Source: Treponema bryantii NK4A124 (GTDB taxonomy: Bacteria; Spirochaetota; Spirochaetia; Treponematales; Treponemataceae). Taken from it: DNA of 64,000 bases. The notes under the pieces were generated by a model. That model was not told the DNA's origin and searched no databases. It worked only from the letters and a program-made list of their open reading frames with translations. A program made the translations under genes and the position numbers. The DNA lies in contig NZ_ATWV01000005.1 of assembly GCF_000421345.1 (NCBI RefSeq), positions 62,001 through 126,000 of the forward strand. Reading direction: 5' to 3'. Shown here piece after piece: positions 51,794 through 59,262 of the stretch. The first letter of the stretch is position 1. The number at the start of each line of letters is the position of its first letter.

Positions 51794-53089
51794 GTTATTA
51801 ATCTCATCAATACTCAAACCTGTCTTGCGGGCAATTGCCGCCAGGTCTTCGTATTCATATTTTTCTCTTTTTACGCCGTAGCCTTCTGCTCTTTTTATTC
51901 TGATATCTCCAAACTCTGTGTTTACAGTTTCAATGCTTCGGTCCAGAAAATAGCGTCTGCTGATATTTTCGCGGACTCCGAGAGTTGTCGTGTGCTTGAA
52001 GATTGTCTGAAGAATCTTATCTTTGTCGCTCTCGCGGCACATTACGCAAAGCAGGTTACCGGGACGCGACTTTTTCATTGTTACCGGAATTGTATAGGCT
52101 TCTATTGCGCCTGCCGCAAAAAGCTGCTCCATTGCAAAGGCAATTCTTTCTGCGCTGATGTCGTCGAGGTTGCAGGTGTATTCCAGAATCTGCTCAAGCT
52201 CTTCGTCTCCTTCTCCAAGAATTGCACGTACGCAGTTTGCCGCTTCAAAATCTTTTTTGCCCATGCCGTAGCCAATGTCTGTGATTTTCAACTGTGGCAT
52301 GTTTCCAAAGCTGCTTACAAAATGCTTGAGCAGGGCAGCCCCCGTAGGAGTACAAAGCTCTTCTGTAATGTGGCCGCTGTAAAGCGGAACTTCTTTTAAG
52401 ATGAAGGCAGTAGCAGGGGCCGGCACCGGTAAGATTCCATGAGCGCAGTGAACGTGACCCGAGCCCACATTTACGGCAGACGCACAAATCTTTGCGGCGC
52501 CAATTTTATTCATAAGCAGACAAACTGATGTAATATCTGCAATGGCGTCCATAGTTCCCACTTCGTGAAAGTGGATGTCTGTTACAGGAACTCCGTGGGC
52601 ATTGCTTTCTGCTGCCGCAATCAGCTTGTAAACTTCTATTATATCTTTTTTTACGCTGTCCGGGATTTTAAGGGAATTAATGATTCCTTCAATTTCTGCC
52701 ATGCTGGAATGATGATGGTGATGGTGCCCATGCTCGTGGTCATGATGATGGTCGTGTTCATGGCAATGCTCTTCGTCGTGATGGTGCTCATGCTCGTGGT
52801 CATGTGAATGTTCGTGTTCGTGGCAGTTCTCTTCTTCATGATGATGGTGCTCGTGTTCGTGCGCATCATGGCTTTCTTCTTCTTCGCCTTCAATCAGTAC
52901 CTTAAAATGAGTTCCTGTAATTCCGCACTTAACGGATTTTTCTGCATTAACAGTTACGCCAGGAATTCCGGCCTTATTTATTTCTTCAAGAAATGCTTTC
53001 TTTTCTTCATCTGATAAAAGCTCATAAAGAGCCGCGCTGAGCATGTCGCCCGCAGCGCCCATTGGTAAGTCTAAATATAGGGTTTTCAT
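51776..53089 (-). CDS. larC: Nickel-pincer cofactor nickel chelatase LarC, fused form with His-rich segment
   Basis: LarC puts nickel into the pincer cofactor used by lactate racemase and related enzymes. The N-terminus MKTLYLDLPMGAAGDMLSAALYELL is the family signature. A His/Glu-rich stretch of about 60 residues (71-133), with over 30 His, probably binds nickel. The C-terminal half continues in one frame (full 437 residues), unlike the L. plantarum gene, which needs a ribosomal frameshift to join LarC1 and LarC2. The start overlaps the larB stop (ATGA). The end lies in a family 2 repeat. Confidence 0.93.
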   Translation of the reverse strand: MKTLYLDLPMGAAGDMLSAALYELLSDEEKKAFLEEINKAGIPGVTVNAEKSVKCGITGTHFKVLIEGEEEESHDAHEHEHHHHEEENCHEHEHSHDHEHEHHHDEEHCHEHDHHHDHEHGHHHHHHSSMAEIEGIINSLKIPDSVKKDIIEVYKLIAAAESNAHGVPVTDIHFHEVGTMDAIADITSVCLLMNKIGAAKICASAVNVGSGHVHCAHGILPVPAPATAFILKEVPLYSGHITEELCTPTGAALLKHFVSSFGNMPQLKITDIGYGMGKKDFEAANCVRAILGEGDEELEQILEYTCNLDDISAERIAFAMEQLFAAGAIEAYTIPVTMKKSRPGNLLCVMCRESDKDKILQTIFKHTTTLGVRENISRRYFLDRSIETVNTEFGDIRIKRAEGYGVKREKYEYEDLAAIARKTGLSIDEINNRLLRR

Positions 53090-53847
53090 TTTGTTTCCTT
53101 TGCCTCCACATGATTAATCATGCTTGCCTGATATCCTGCTCCAAATCCGTTATCAATATTCACAACCGAAACTCCGCTTGCACAGGAGTTCAGCATAGAA
53201 AGCAGGGCAGAAAGCCCATTGAAGGAAGCTCCGTAACCAACACTGGTTGGAACCGCAATTACCGGGCAGTCAGCAAGACCTCCAATTACACTGGCAAGGG
53301 CACCTTCCATTCCGGCAATTGCGATAATAACTGTTGCAGACATTATTTCATCAAGATGGGCAAGCGTTCTGTGAAGGCCCGCAACTCCTACGTCATAAAG
53401 ACGGCATACCTTGTTTCCCAAGACTTCTGCGGTAAGGGCTGCTTCTTCCGCAACTGGAATATCACTTGTGCCGCCGGTTGCAACAACAATTGTTCCGATT
53501 CCATCAGCTTTTGGCAGCTTACCAACGATTCCTATTCTCGCATCCTTACGATAATCGAAAGGAATGGCAGACGCTACAGCCTTTGCTTTTTCTTCATCAA
53601 TTCTTGTAATAAGAATTGTTTTCTGGCCCGCTCCCTGCAGCGACTTTACAATGCCGATAATCTGTTCTGCAGTTTTTCCTGCTCCATAGATTACTTCTGC
53701 AGCTCCCTGACGTGCCTTGCGGTGCAGGTCAATCTTTGCATAACCGAGGTCTTCAAAAGGTTCTTTTTTTATTTCAAGAAGGGCATCTTCAACAGAAACG
53801 CTTCCATCGCGGACGCCCTCCAGTAATTTCTTTATTTCATTCTTCAT
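53086..53847 (-). CDS. larB: Pyridinium-3,5-biscarboxylic acid mononucleotide synthase LarB
   Basis: LarB carboxylates nicotinic acid adenine dinucleotide and releases AMP, the first step of nickel-pincer cofactor synthesis. The 253-residue protein has a C-terminal PurE-like domain with VVATGGTSDIPVAEEAALTAE and VAVPTSVGYGASFNGLSAL. It overlaps larE by 11 bases and larC by 4, so the three are translated together. Confidence 0.94.
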   Translation of the reverse strand: MKNEIKKLLEGVRDGSVSVEDALLEIKKEPFEDLGYAKIDLHRKARQGAAEVIYGAGKTAEQIIGIVKSLQGAGQKTILITRIDEEKAKAVASAIPFDYRKDARIGIVGKLPKADGIGTIVVATGGTSDIPVAEEAALTAEVLGNKVCRLYDVGVAGLHRTLAHLDEIMSATVIIAIAGMEGALASVIGGLADCPVIAVPTSVGYGASFNGLSALLSMLNSCASGVSVVNIDNGFGAGYQASMINHVEAKETK

Positions 53848-54634
53848 TGCGTGTCTCCAGATCTAGCAGTATTTTGCTGTAATTAACTTTTAACGCAGAT
53901 AGTATTTCTTTGCGTTTTTCTATAAAGAGGGGAATCTGTTCCTCAGTAATTTCAATTTTAGCGAGCGGGGCCGCGTCGGGAGTGTCGGATGTGCCAGACT
54001 TACTGGCTCTATTTTCAAGCATCCTTACACGGAAGTTTTTAAAACCCAGTCCCATTAAAAAGTTTTCATACTTTTCAGTAACTTCCAAACGTTCGTTAGT
54101 TATATTACTACCGACAGGTAGTCTTGTGGCAAGACAGGCATAAGAAGCTTTGTCCCAGGTAAAAAGACCTGCCTCTTTAGAAAGTTCACGAATACGCTGT
54201 TTTGTTAGTCCGCACATGCGGAGAGGAGACAGAACTTTTAATTCTTTCAGCGCCTTCATGCCGGGTCTGTCTCCCGCATCATCACTTGCGTTGGTTCCAT
54301 CAAGGATTTCAGTAAAACCATCTGCAGCAGCCTGCTTTACTATCTGAGAAAAAATTGTCTGTTTGCAGTAATAACATCTGTCCGGCGGATTAGAACGAAC
54401 CTTTTCATTTGCTAATACATCAATAGAAATTATACAAAGCTTAATACCAAGTTCTTCTGCAAGACGTTTTGCATCATTAAATTCAAAGGCCGGCTGAAAT
54501 GCAGATTTAACGTAATATGCACGAACTTCTTCGGCATATTTTTTTGCGGCATATAAAAGGTAGGCAGAATCAACGCCGCCGGAGAAAGCAAGAGCGACCC
54601 GGCGGTGTTGACGGAAAAAATCTTCTAAGTTCAA
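53837..54634 (-). CDS. larE: Sulfur transferase LarE
   Basis: LarE adds sulfur to the cofactor precursor after AMP activation. The PP-loop SGGVDSAYLLYAAKKY (residues 18-33) and the RCYYCK motif are present. The Cys in SYACLATRLP corresponds to Cys176 of L. plantarum LarE, which gives up its own sulfur, so this is likely the sacrificial type rather than the three-Cys iron-sulfur type. It is seven bases from the end of the membrane-protein gene upstream. No larA is in the window. Confidence 0.94.
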   Translation of the reverse strand: MNLEDFFRQHRRVALAFSGGVDSAYLLYAAKKYAEEVRAYYVKSAFQPAFEFNDAKRLAEELGIKLCIISIDVLANEKVRSNPPDRCYYCKQTIFSQIVKQAAADGFTEILDGTNASDDAGDRPGMKALKELKVLSPLRMCGLTKQRIRELSKEAGLFTWDKASYACLATRLPVGSNITNERLEVTEKYENFLMGLGFKNFRVRMLENRASKSGTSDTPDAAPLAKIEITEEQIPLFIEKRKEILSALKVNYSKILLDLETRNEE

Positions 54635-54641
54635 GTTATAA

Positions 54642-54956
54642 TTAATTTTTCTTAAAGAGAGCAGCTTTTACAGTGCCCTTAGGATCGCGCACAAAAAGAA
54701 TCACAAGCCAGATAATCAGCCCAAGTGCAACGACAGAAAGTCCAAGATAAAAATCATTGAGCATATCAAGAGGAGCCGGAACAAAGGCTTCTGCACCAAG
54801 TTCAGCATACTCAAAAATTGTGTCAATGAGCCACATCAAAGAAGCGCCCCAGTACATAAGGCAGAGAGTTCCAACCTTGAGAGTGCGGGCTTCTTCCTTT
54901 TTATACCAGAGAATTGTGCAGATTATTGCTGCAAAAACAGTAGTAAGAAGTGTCAT
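54642..54956 (-). CDS. Small membrane protein, second of a pair upstream of larE
   Basis: A 104-residue protein with three predicted membrane helices (about 1-18, 28-52 and 70-90) and a short charged tail. It has conserved-looking Trp/Tyr positions in LMYWGASLMWLIDTIFEYAEL. The start overlaps the stop of the preceding gene (ATGA) and its stop is seven bases from larE, so it belongs to the lar operon. I recognise no family; transport of nickel or a cofactor precursor, or of lactate, is only a guess from context. Confidence 0.75.
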   Translation of the reverse strand: MTLLTTVFAAIICTILWYKKEEARTLKVGTLCLMYWGASLMWLIDTIFEYAELGAEAFVPAPLDMLNDFYLGLSVVALGLIIWLVILFVRDPKGTVKAALFKKN

Positions 54957-55375
54957 ACCAGACCTCCGGCAAGTTTTTCTGATTTATTGTTCTTTGCTTT
55001 TTTCTCTATCATAGAAACTACGCCAACCATAATTCCCCAGGCAGCGGTTACAAGCAGTGCCATGCAGACACCGGCCGTTGCCATTTCGTGAAGCATTTCA
55101 GAAGCTTCTCCGTCTTTTACGGCTGTAAGGAATGGGAAGAAAGGAACAACCTCTCCGTGCCAAACGTGCTCAAAAGCGAGAAGTGCAGAACCACCCCAGA
55201 GCATTTTATTGAGCCAGCCGATTTTTGTAGAAAGGCTGATTTTTGGTGTCTCATTTTCATCAGCTTTTGTATTAACAGCACCGGAAAGTGCCATTTTCTT
55301 TTCTTTAGATTTAATTATTCTCTCTGCGACTGTTGTAATGATTGCTTCTGCAGCAGGAACTGTAAAACATGCCAT
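54953..55375 (-). CDS. Small membrane protein, first gene of the lar operon
   Basis: A 140-residue protein starting MACFTVPAAEAIITTVAERII, with a polar middle and two predicted helices (about 55-80, with FEHVWHGEVVPFFPFL, and 95-120). The His-containing segment between helices could bind metal. GGAGG precedes the ATG at a good distance, and this is probably the first gene of a five-gene operon ending in larC. Family unknown to me. Confidence 0.75.
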   Translation of the reverse strand: MACFTVPAAEAIITTVAERIIKSKEKKMALSGAVNTKADENETPKISLSTKIGWLNKMLWGGSALLAFEHVWHGEVVPFFPFLTAVKDGEASEMLHEMATAGVCMALLVTAAWGIMVGVVSMIEKKAKNNKSEKLAGGLV

Positions 55376-55470
55376 GTTTGTCCTCCAAGTTATAAATACA
55401 TTCTATATTATATAACAAAAACTGTTAAAATATATAAAAATTTTATAGAAAAATTGTAAAAATTTATTCT

Positions 55471-55574
55471 GTCACACGGATTCGATTTTGCTACGCAAAA
55501 TCTTTTTTTAAGGTTCTTTTAATTAAAATACAAATAAAAATAGAAACAGCGTAGCTGTTTCGAATCCGTGTGAC
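55471..55574. repeat. MITE-like element with 15-bp perfect terminal inverted repeats
   Basis: GTCACACGGATTCGA (55471-55485) and its exact complement TCGAATCCGTGTGAC (55560-55574) bound a 104-bp, AT-rich element that contains two more hairpins (ATTTTGC-TAC-GCAAAAT and GAAACAGC-GTA-GCTGTTTC). It has no ORF. The stretch 55376-55470 before it holds nothing else I recognise. Confidence 0.75.
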
Positions 55575-55585
55575 AAATGTTGTAT

Positions 55586-55614
55586 TTGTCTAATCGTTGT
55601 TGTTTCTATATAAT
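55586..55614 (+). promoter_or_regulatory. Promoter of the HAD phosphatase gene
   Basis: TTGTCT (55586-55591), 17 bp, TATAAT (55609-55614). The start should fall within about four bases of the ATG at 55625, with no ribosome site. Confidence 0.6.
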
Positions 55615-55624
55615 AGCTTGTATT

Positions 55625-56287
55625 ATGAAATACTCACTTGCGATTTTTGATATGGACGGAACCATCCTTAATACTCTGGATGATATGACCGACTCTTTGA
55701 ATGTAATTCTTGGAAAATATAAGCTGCCCCTCCACACTCTGGACGAGGTGCGTTTTATGGTCGGAAACGGCATTCCAAAACTGATTGAACGTGCCATAGA
55801 AGGTGGCAGAGAGAATCCGGATTTTGACAAGATCCTCAAAGATTTTATTGCTTATTACGAAGAGCACTGTGCAGTTAAGACTGCCCCTTATGAGGGAATC
55901 CCTGAATGCATAAAGGCCCTTCGTGCCGCAGGAATCAAAATTGCCGTAAACACCAACAAGGTAGAGCCTGCCGCAATTGCTCTTTGTGATGATTATTTTC
56001 CTGGCCTTTTTGATATTATTTCGGGCAGCCGCCCTGGTATGCCTCCAAAGCCCGCTCCAGACGGCATTTATGAGATTTTAAACCGTGCAGGAATGGACGG
56101 AAAGTCAGAAGGGCAGAAAGCCGTATTCATTGGTGACTCAGATGTTGATATGCAGACAGGTACCAATGCCGGCCTTGACGTAATCGGCGTAGACTGGGGC
56201 TTCCGCGGCAAAAAGTTCCTGGAAGAACACGGCGCCAAAGTGATTATGCTGAGTGCCGAAGAACTCTCTGAATATCTTGTAAAATAA
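55625..56287 (+). CDS. HAD-superfamily phosphatase (phosphoglycolate phosphatase-like)
   Basis: The 220-residue protein has HAD motif I FDMDGTILN (Asp9 and Asp11), a four-helix cap, motif II VNTNK, Lys of motif III in PPKPAPDGIY, and motif IV FIGDSDVDMQTG. This is the Gph/PGP-like subgroup. It removes phosphate from small molecules in the cytoplasm; the substrate is not defined. The start at 55625 is fixed by motif I position and the promoter; the longer ORF from 55577 runs through the promoter. Confidence 0.9.
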   Translation: MKYSLAIFDMDGTILNTLDDMTDSLNVILGKYKLPLHTLDEVRFMVGNGIPKLIERAIEGGRENPDFDKILKDFIAYYEEHCAVKTAPYEGIPECIKALRAAGIKIAVNTNKVEPAAIALCDDYFPGLFDIISGSRPGMPPKPAPDGIYEILNRAGMDGKSEGQKAVFIGDSDVDMQTGTNAGLDVIGVDWGFRGKKFLEEHGAKVIMLSAEELSEYLVK

Positions 56288-56311
56288 CCTATCTTTATGG
56301 TAGACTATGCC

Positions 56312-56541
56312 CGTGTATTTCAATGGAAGCAGGTGCAAGGCCTGAGCTGAATGCGCAACGGTATGCAGTTTGCGGTGCACACGGTGGTTGCGGTGGTTGA
56401 GTAGACACGAAGTGTCGTATCGAAACCACCAGAGAAAAACCACTATAAAAACACCGCATACATCCGAAAACAGCCACTGGACCGTCCGGTCTGGGAAGGC
56501 TTCAGATGTAATTGCTGCAAGCCCGGAAACTTTGGTACGCG
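56312..56541 (+). promoter_or_regulatory. Cobalamin riboswitch containing a family 1 repeat
   Basis: The RNA has the B12-riboswitch core: GGAAGCAGGTGCAAGGCCTGA (B12-box-like start, 56324 onward), CGCAACGGTATG, then GCCACTGG...TCTGGGAAGGC and CAAGCCCGGAAAC. P1 can form from CGTGTA (56312-56317) and TACGCG (56536-56541). A peripheral stem TGCGGTG (56371-56377)/CACCGCA (56452-56458) encloses a family 1 palindrome (56392-56430), which enlarges this arm without touching the core. Downstream, GGAAAGTGCG...CGCTTTCC ends near the AGGAAA ribosome site of the lipoprotein gene, a possible translation switch. Confidence 0.85.
56392..56430. repeat. Family 1 palindrome (copy H) inside the riboswitch
   Basis: GGTGGTTGAGTA, inner stem GACAC-GAA-GTGTC, GTATCGAAACCACC, preceded by an extra partial arm CGGTGGTTG. 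Confidence 0.9.
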
Positions 56542-56608
56542 CCTTTCGTATGAAGGGATATCTCAACTTTTGGAAAGTGCGCAAGTTCGCTTTCCGGGTA
56601 GGAAATAA

Positions 56609-57205
56609 ATGAAACATTTAAAATTTTCTCATTTGTTTGCAGCGTTTGCTTTCGTTGCAGTATTGTCATTGGCTGGATGTAAACCAGTAACCGAAGAAGT
56701 AATTAAGGAAGTAGAAGTAACTAAAGAGACTACTGTAGAGAAAGAAAAAAAGGTTATAATTCGTCCTCTTTTGTCTGATGATGCTGTTGTTGCAACTTGG
56801 TCTGCAACTTATGAAAAATACGAAATTGGTACAAATACTTTTAAGAGTTTTTTTCCAGGTACAAGTGAAGGTTCATGGGATGAATCATATACAGGTAATA
56901 CCTTATGTGTAAGATATACAAGTGCTACTTCAGGTTATATTTATATGAAGTATACAAAGGCTCTTTGTGCGACTCATTCAGATTTTGATCATTATATTTA
57001 CACATATGATACAGATGCTCCAGATGTAGGTAAATGGTATGCAATAGCATTTAAGGATTTGAATACTTCTGTAACTCCTAATACAATTAAACTTTCGGGA
57101 GCAGCTGGCGCAGTCACTTCAACAGCTACTCTTGATGAAGCAATAGATACCTTTACAATTGAAAATGGTTATTTTGACTATTTCAGTGATTTGGTGAAAG
57201 AATAA
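56609..57205 (+). CDS. B12-regulated lipoprotein, function unknown
   Basis: MKHLKFSHLFAAFAFVAVLSLAGC is a lipoprotein signal (Cys24). A short Glu/Lys/Thr-rich stalk (EEVIKEVEVTKETTVEKEKK) follows, then a beta-rich domain of about 145 residues with many Thr/Tyr/Ser. It is low in G+C. Position directly after the cobalamin riboswitch and before a TonB-type receptor suggests it binds cobalamin at the cell surface or helps the receptor, as accessory lipoproteins do in Bacteroides. That is inference; no known B12-binding motif is recognised. Confidence 0.75.
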   Translation: MKHLKFSHLFAAFAFVAVLSLAGCKPVTEEVIKEVEVTKETTVEKEKKVIIRPLLSDDAVVATWSATYEKYEIGTNTFKSFFPGTSEGSWDESYTGNTLCVRYTSATSGYIYMKYTKALCATHSDFDHYIYTYDTDAPDVGKWYAIAFKDLNTSVTPNTIKLSGAAGAVTSTATLDEAIDTFTIENGYFDYFSDLVKE

Positions 57206-57246
57206 AGAATTCTCTTTCTTCTAACTGGCATAACCGGTTCTGTCCC

Positions 57247-57335
57247 GGTGGTTTCGATACGATGCTTTGCATCACTCAACCACCGGAAGCTCTACGGTGA
57301 TTTCGATACGCCTGCTTTGCAGGCACTCAATCACC
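57247..57335. repeat. Family 1 palindromes in tandem (copies I and J)
   Basis: Copy I (57247-57284) has inner stem GATGC-TTT-GCATC. Copy J (57296-57335) has changed outer arms GGTGATT/AATCACC with both sides altered together, and inner stem GCCTGC-TTT-GCAGGC. They lie between the lipoprotein and receptor genes; the changed arms remain complementary. Confidence 0.88.
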
Positions 57336-57345
57336 GGAAACATCT

Positions 57346-59253
57346 ATGAAAAAGTTCCTTTTAATACTATCAATCGTTAGTTTTAGATTTTTCTCATTTG
57401 CCCAGGAAGCGGAAATTACTCTGCCTCAGGTTACCACATACATTCCGGCTGCAGTGGAACAGAAACTTGTGATTACAGCGGAGGAAATAGCTGCGGCTCA
57501 CTACGAAGACCTGAGTGACCTTGTTGAAAGAGCAGGCCTTCAGGTACTCAGCTACGGGCCTTACGGACTGGAGAGCAAGCCTAGTATCCGCGGTTTTACA
57601 GATGAGACAGTTCGCGTTGTAATTGATGGTATCTGTGTGAATAATGCCCAGTACGGAACTTTTGATTTTTCTTCGATTAATCTGAATGCGGTGGAACGCA
57701 TTGAAATTGTACGCGGCGGCTTTACAGAAGGGGTGGAAGACGAAGGTGCTGTTGGCGGCGTTGTTTACATAACAATGAAAAAAAATGAAATGTCTTCTTC
57801 TCTGAATGCGGAAGTGGCAGCAAAAACATTTTTTAATACAGAAAGCTTCCTTGATTCTGCTTTTCAAAAACTTTCTTACGGAGGCAGGCTGGGAGAAAAT
57901 ACTTTCTTAAATGCCGACGGTACTTTAAATTATGCAGGCAATCATTATCTTTATAAAGTAGATGGAAATCTTTCTCTTTGTGACGGACCTTTTGGAGCTG
58001 GTGAAGGTTACTTTCTTGGTGCAAAAAATGCTCAGGTTACAGACGGCCATGGCAATGCCAGTCTTACTCATTATTTTGGAGATGGTAATTATTTTTCTTT
58101 CGGTGAGATTTTTTACGGCGGGCATAAAAACACGCCTGGGCCGGTAAACTCAAAAAATCCGGGCCTGCAGAGAGACTACAACAATAATTTTAGTTTTTCT
58201 GTATGGAATCCTGCTCTTGCAGACGGACTCTTTAATTTGAAAAACAATCTTGTCTGGCTTTGCAATAACCGCTTTTATAAAGATGAAAGTGGCAGCGAAG
58301 ACAGTCAGCATTTTATAAATACAATTAAATATACAGGCAGTGCAGATTTTACCTCACTGGCAGGCGGGCGAATCCGCCAGATGATTGGTATTTCATCAGA
58401 TATTACAAATCTTGATTCTACTAATGATGGACAGCACATTCAGTTTTCCGGTGTAATCAAGGAGACAACAAAAGTTGCAGCTGCAGGAGGCTGGTCTTTC
58501 AGCCTTCCTCTTGCCATTAAGTTTTGTGCAAATGATGATAATATCAATTTTGCCTTTGTCCCGAAAATTGGAACTGCCTGGGAAGCCGGAAAAATCAAAC
58601 TTTTTGCAGACCTTTATCGCATGGTTCAGTTCCCTAATATGGACGATTTATTCTGGGATGGAGCAGGCTATCACGGTAATCCGGAATTAAAGCCGGAAAG
58701 CGGCTGGGGAGCTGATTTAGGTTTTACCTTACGCGGAGAAAAACTTAATGGCGGCCTTACTCTCTTTTCAAATTACTATAAAGATAAAATTCAGTGGGGT
58801 AGTGGTACTACACAAAATCTTTCTTCTGCTTTTTATCTTGGTATTGATTTTAATTTTAAAGCTGATTTATTTGCCGGTTTCTGGACGCTTGATTTCAACG
58901 GTGAATATCTTTATAACCGTCTGTTAGATAAATCTAACAAATATACTTACGGCAAGCGGATTATGTGGACTCCGGATTTAACCTGTACTTTAATTTCTGC
59001 CTGGAATTTTGAACTTGTCAGAATATCCCTTAGTGCAGCTTACACCGGCCGCCGTTATACTTCAAACCTCAATGTATATTATTTAAAGCCTTATCTGCTT
59101 CTTGGACTTGCAGCCGAAGCTGTTCCTGTAAGAGGAAAGTTTACTCCTTATCTTAAAGCCGACAATCTATTGAACTGGCAGTACCAGTCTGTAGACGGTT
59201 ATTCAATGCCTGGTATTTCATTAACCCTTGGTGCAAAATATAAGTTCTTCTGA
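57346..59253 (+). CDS. TonB-dependent receptor, BtuB-like
   Basis: The 635-residue protein has a signal peptide (to about residue 20, FFSFAQE), a plug domain (YEDLSDLVERAGLQVLSYGP, IRGFTDETVRVVIDG, VERIEIVRGGFTEGVEDEGAVGGVVYI) and a 22-strand barrel that ends in KYKFF, the usual terminal aromatic. It should bring cobalamin across the outer membrane using TonB energy. Substrate is inferred from the riboswitch and the length close to BtuB. A TonB box is not obvious; EITLPQVTTYI near the N-terminus is a candidate. Confidence 0.85.
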   Translation: MKKFLLILSIVSFRFFSFAQEAEITLPQVTTYIPAAVEQKLVITAEEIAAAHYEDLSDLVERAGLQVLSYGPYGLESKPSIRGFTDETVRVVIDGICVNNAQYGTFDFSSINLNAVERIEIVRGGFTEGVEDEGAVGGVVYITMKKNEMSSSLNAEVAAKTFFNTESFLDSAFQKLSYGGRLGENTFLNADGTLNYAGNHYLYKVDGNLSLCDGPFGAGEGYFLGAKNAQVTDGHGNASLTHYFGDGNYFSFGEIFYGGHKNTPGPVNSKNPGLQRDYNNNFSFSVWNPALADGLFNLKNNLVWLCNNRFYKDESGSEDSQHFINTIKYTGSADFTSLAGGRIRQMIGISSDITNLDSTNDGQHIQFSGVIKETTKVAAAGGWSFSLPLAIKFCANDDNINFAFVPKIGTAWEAGKIKLFADLYRMVQFPNMDDLFWDGAGYHGNPELKPESGWGADLGFTLRGEKLNGGLTLFSNYYKDKIQWGSGTTQNLSSAFYLGIDFNFKADLFAGFWTLDFNGEYLYNRLLDKSNKYTYGKRIMWTPDLTCTLISAWNFELVRISLSAAYTGRRYTSNLNVYYLKPYLLLGLAAEAVPVRGKFTPYLKADNLLNWQYQSVDGYSMPGISLTLGAKYKFF

Positions 59254-59262
59254 TTTTTCTGC

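Noticed and set aside
52565-53014. Met/Val-rich frames and tandem ATGGTCATG-like repeats opposite larC, looking like a simple repeat array
   Set aside because: They are the complement of the His codons in the LarC His-rich loop.
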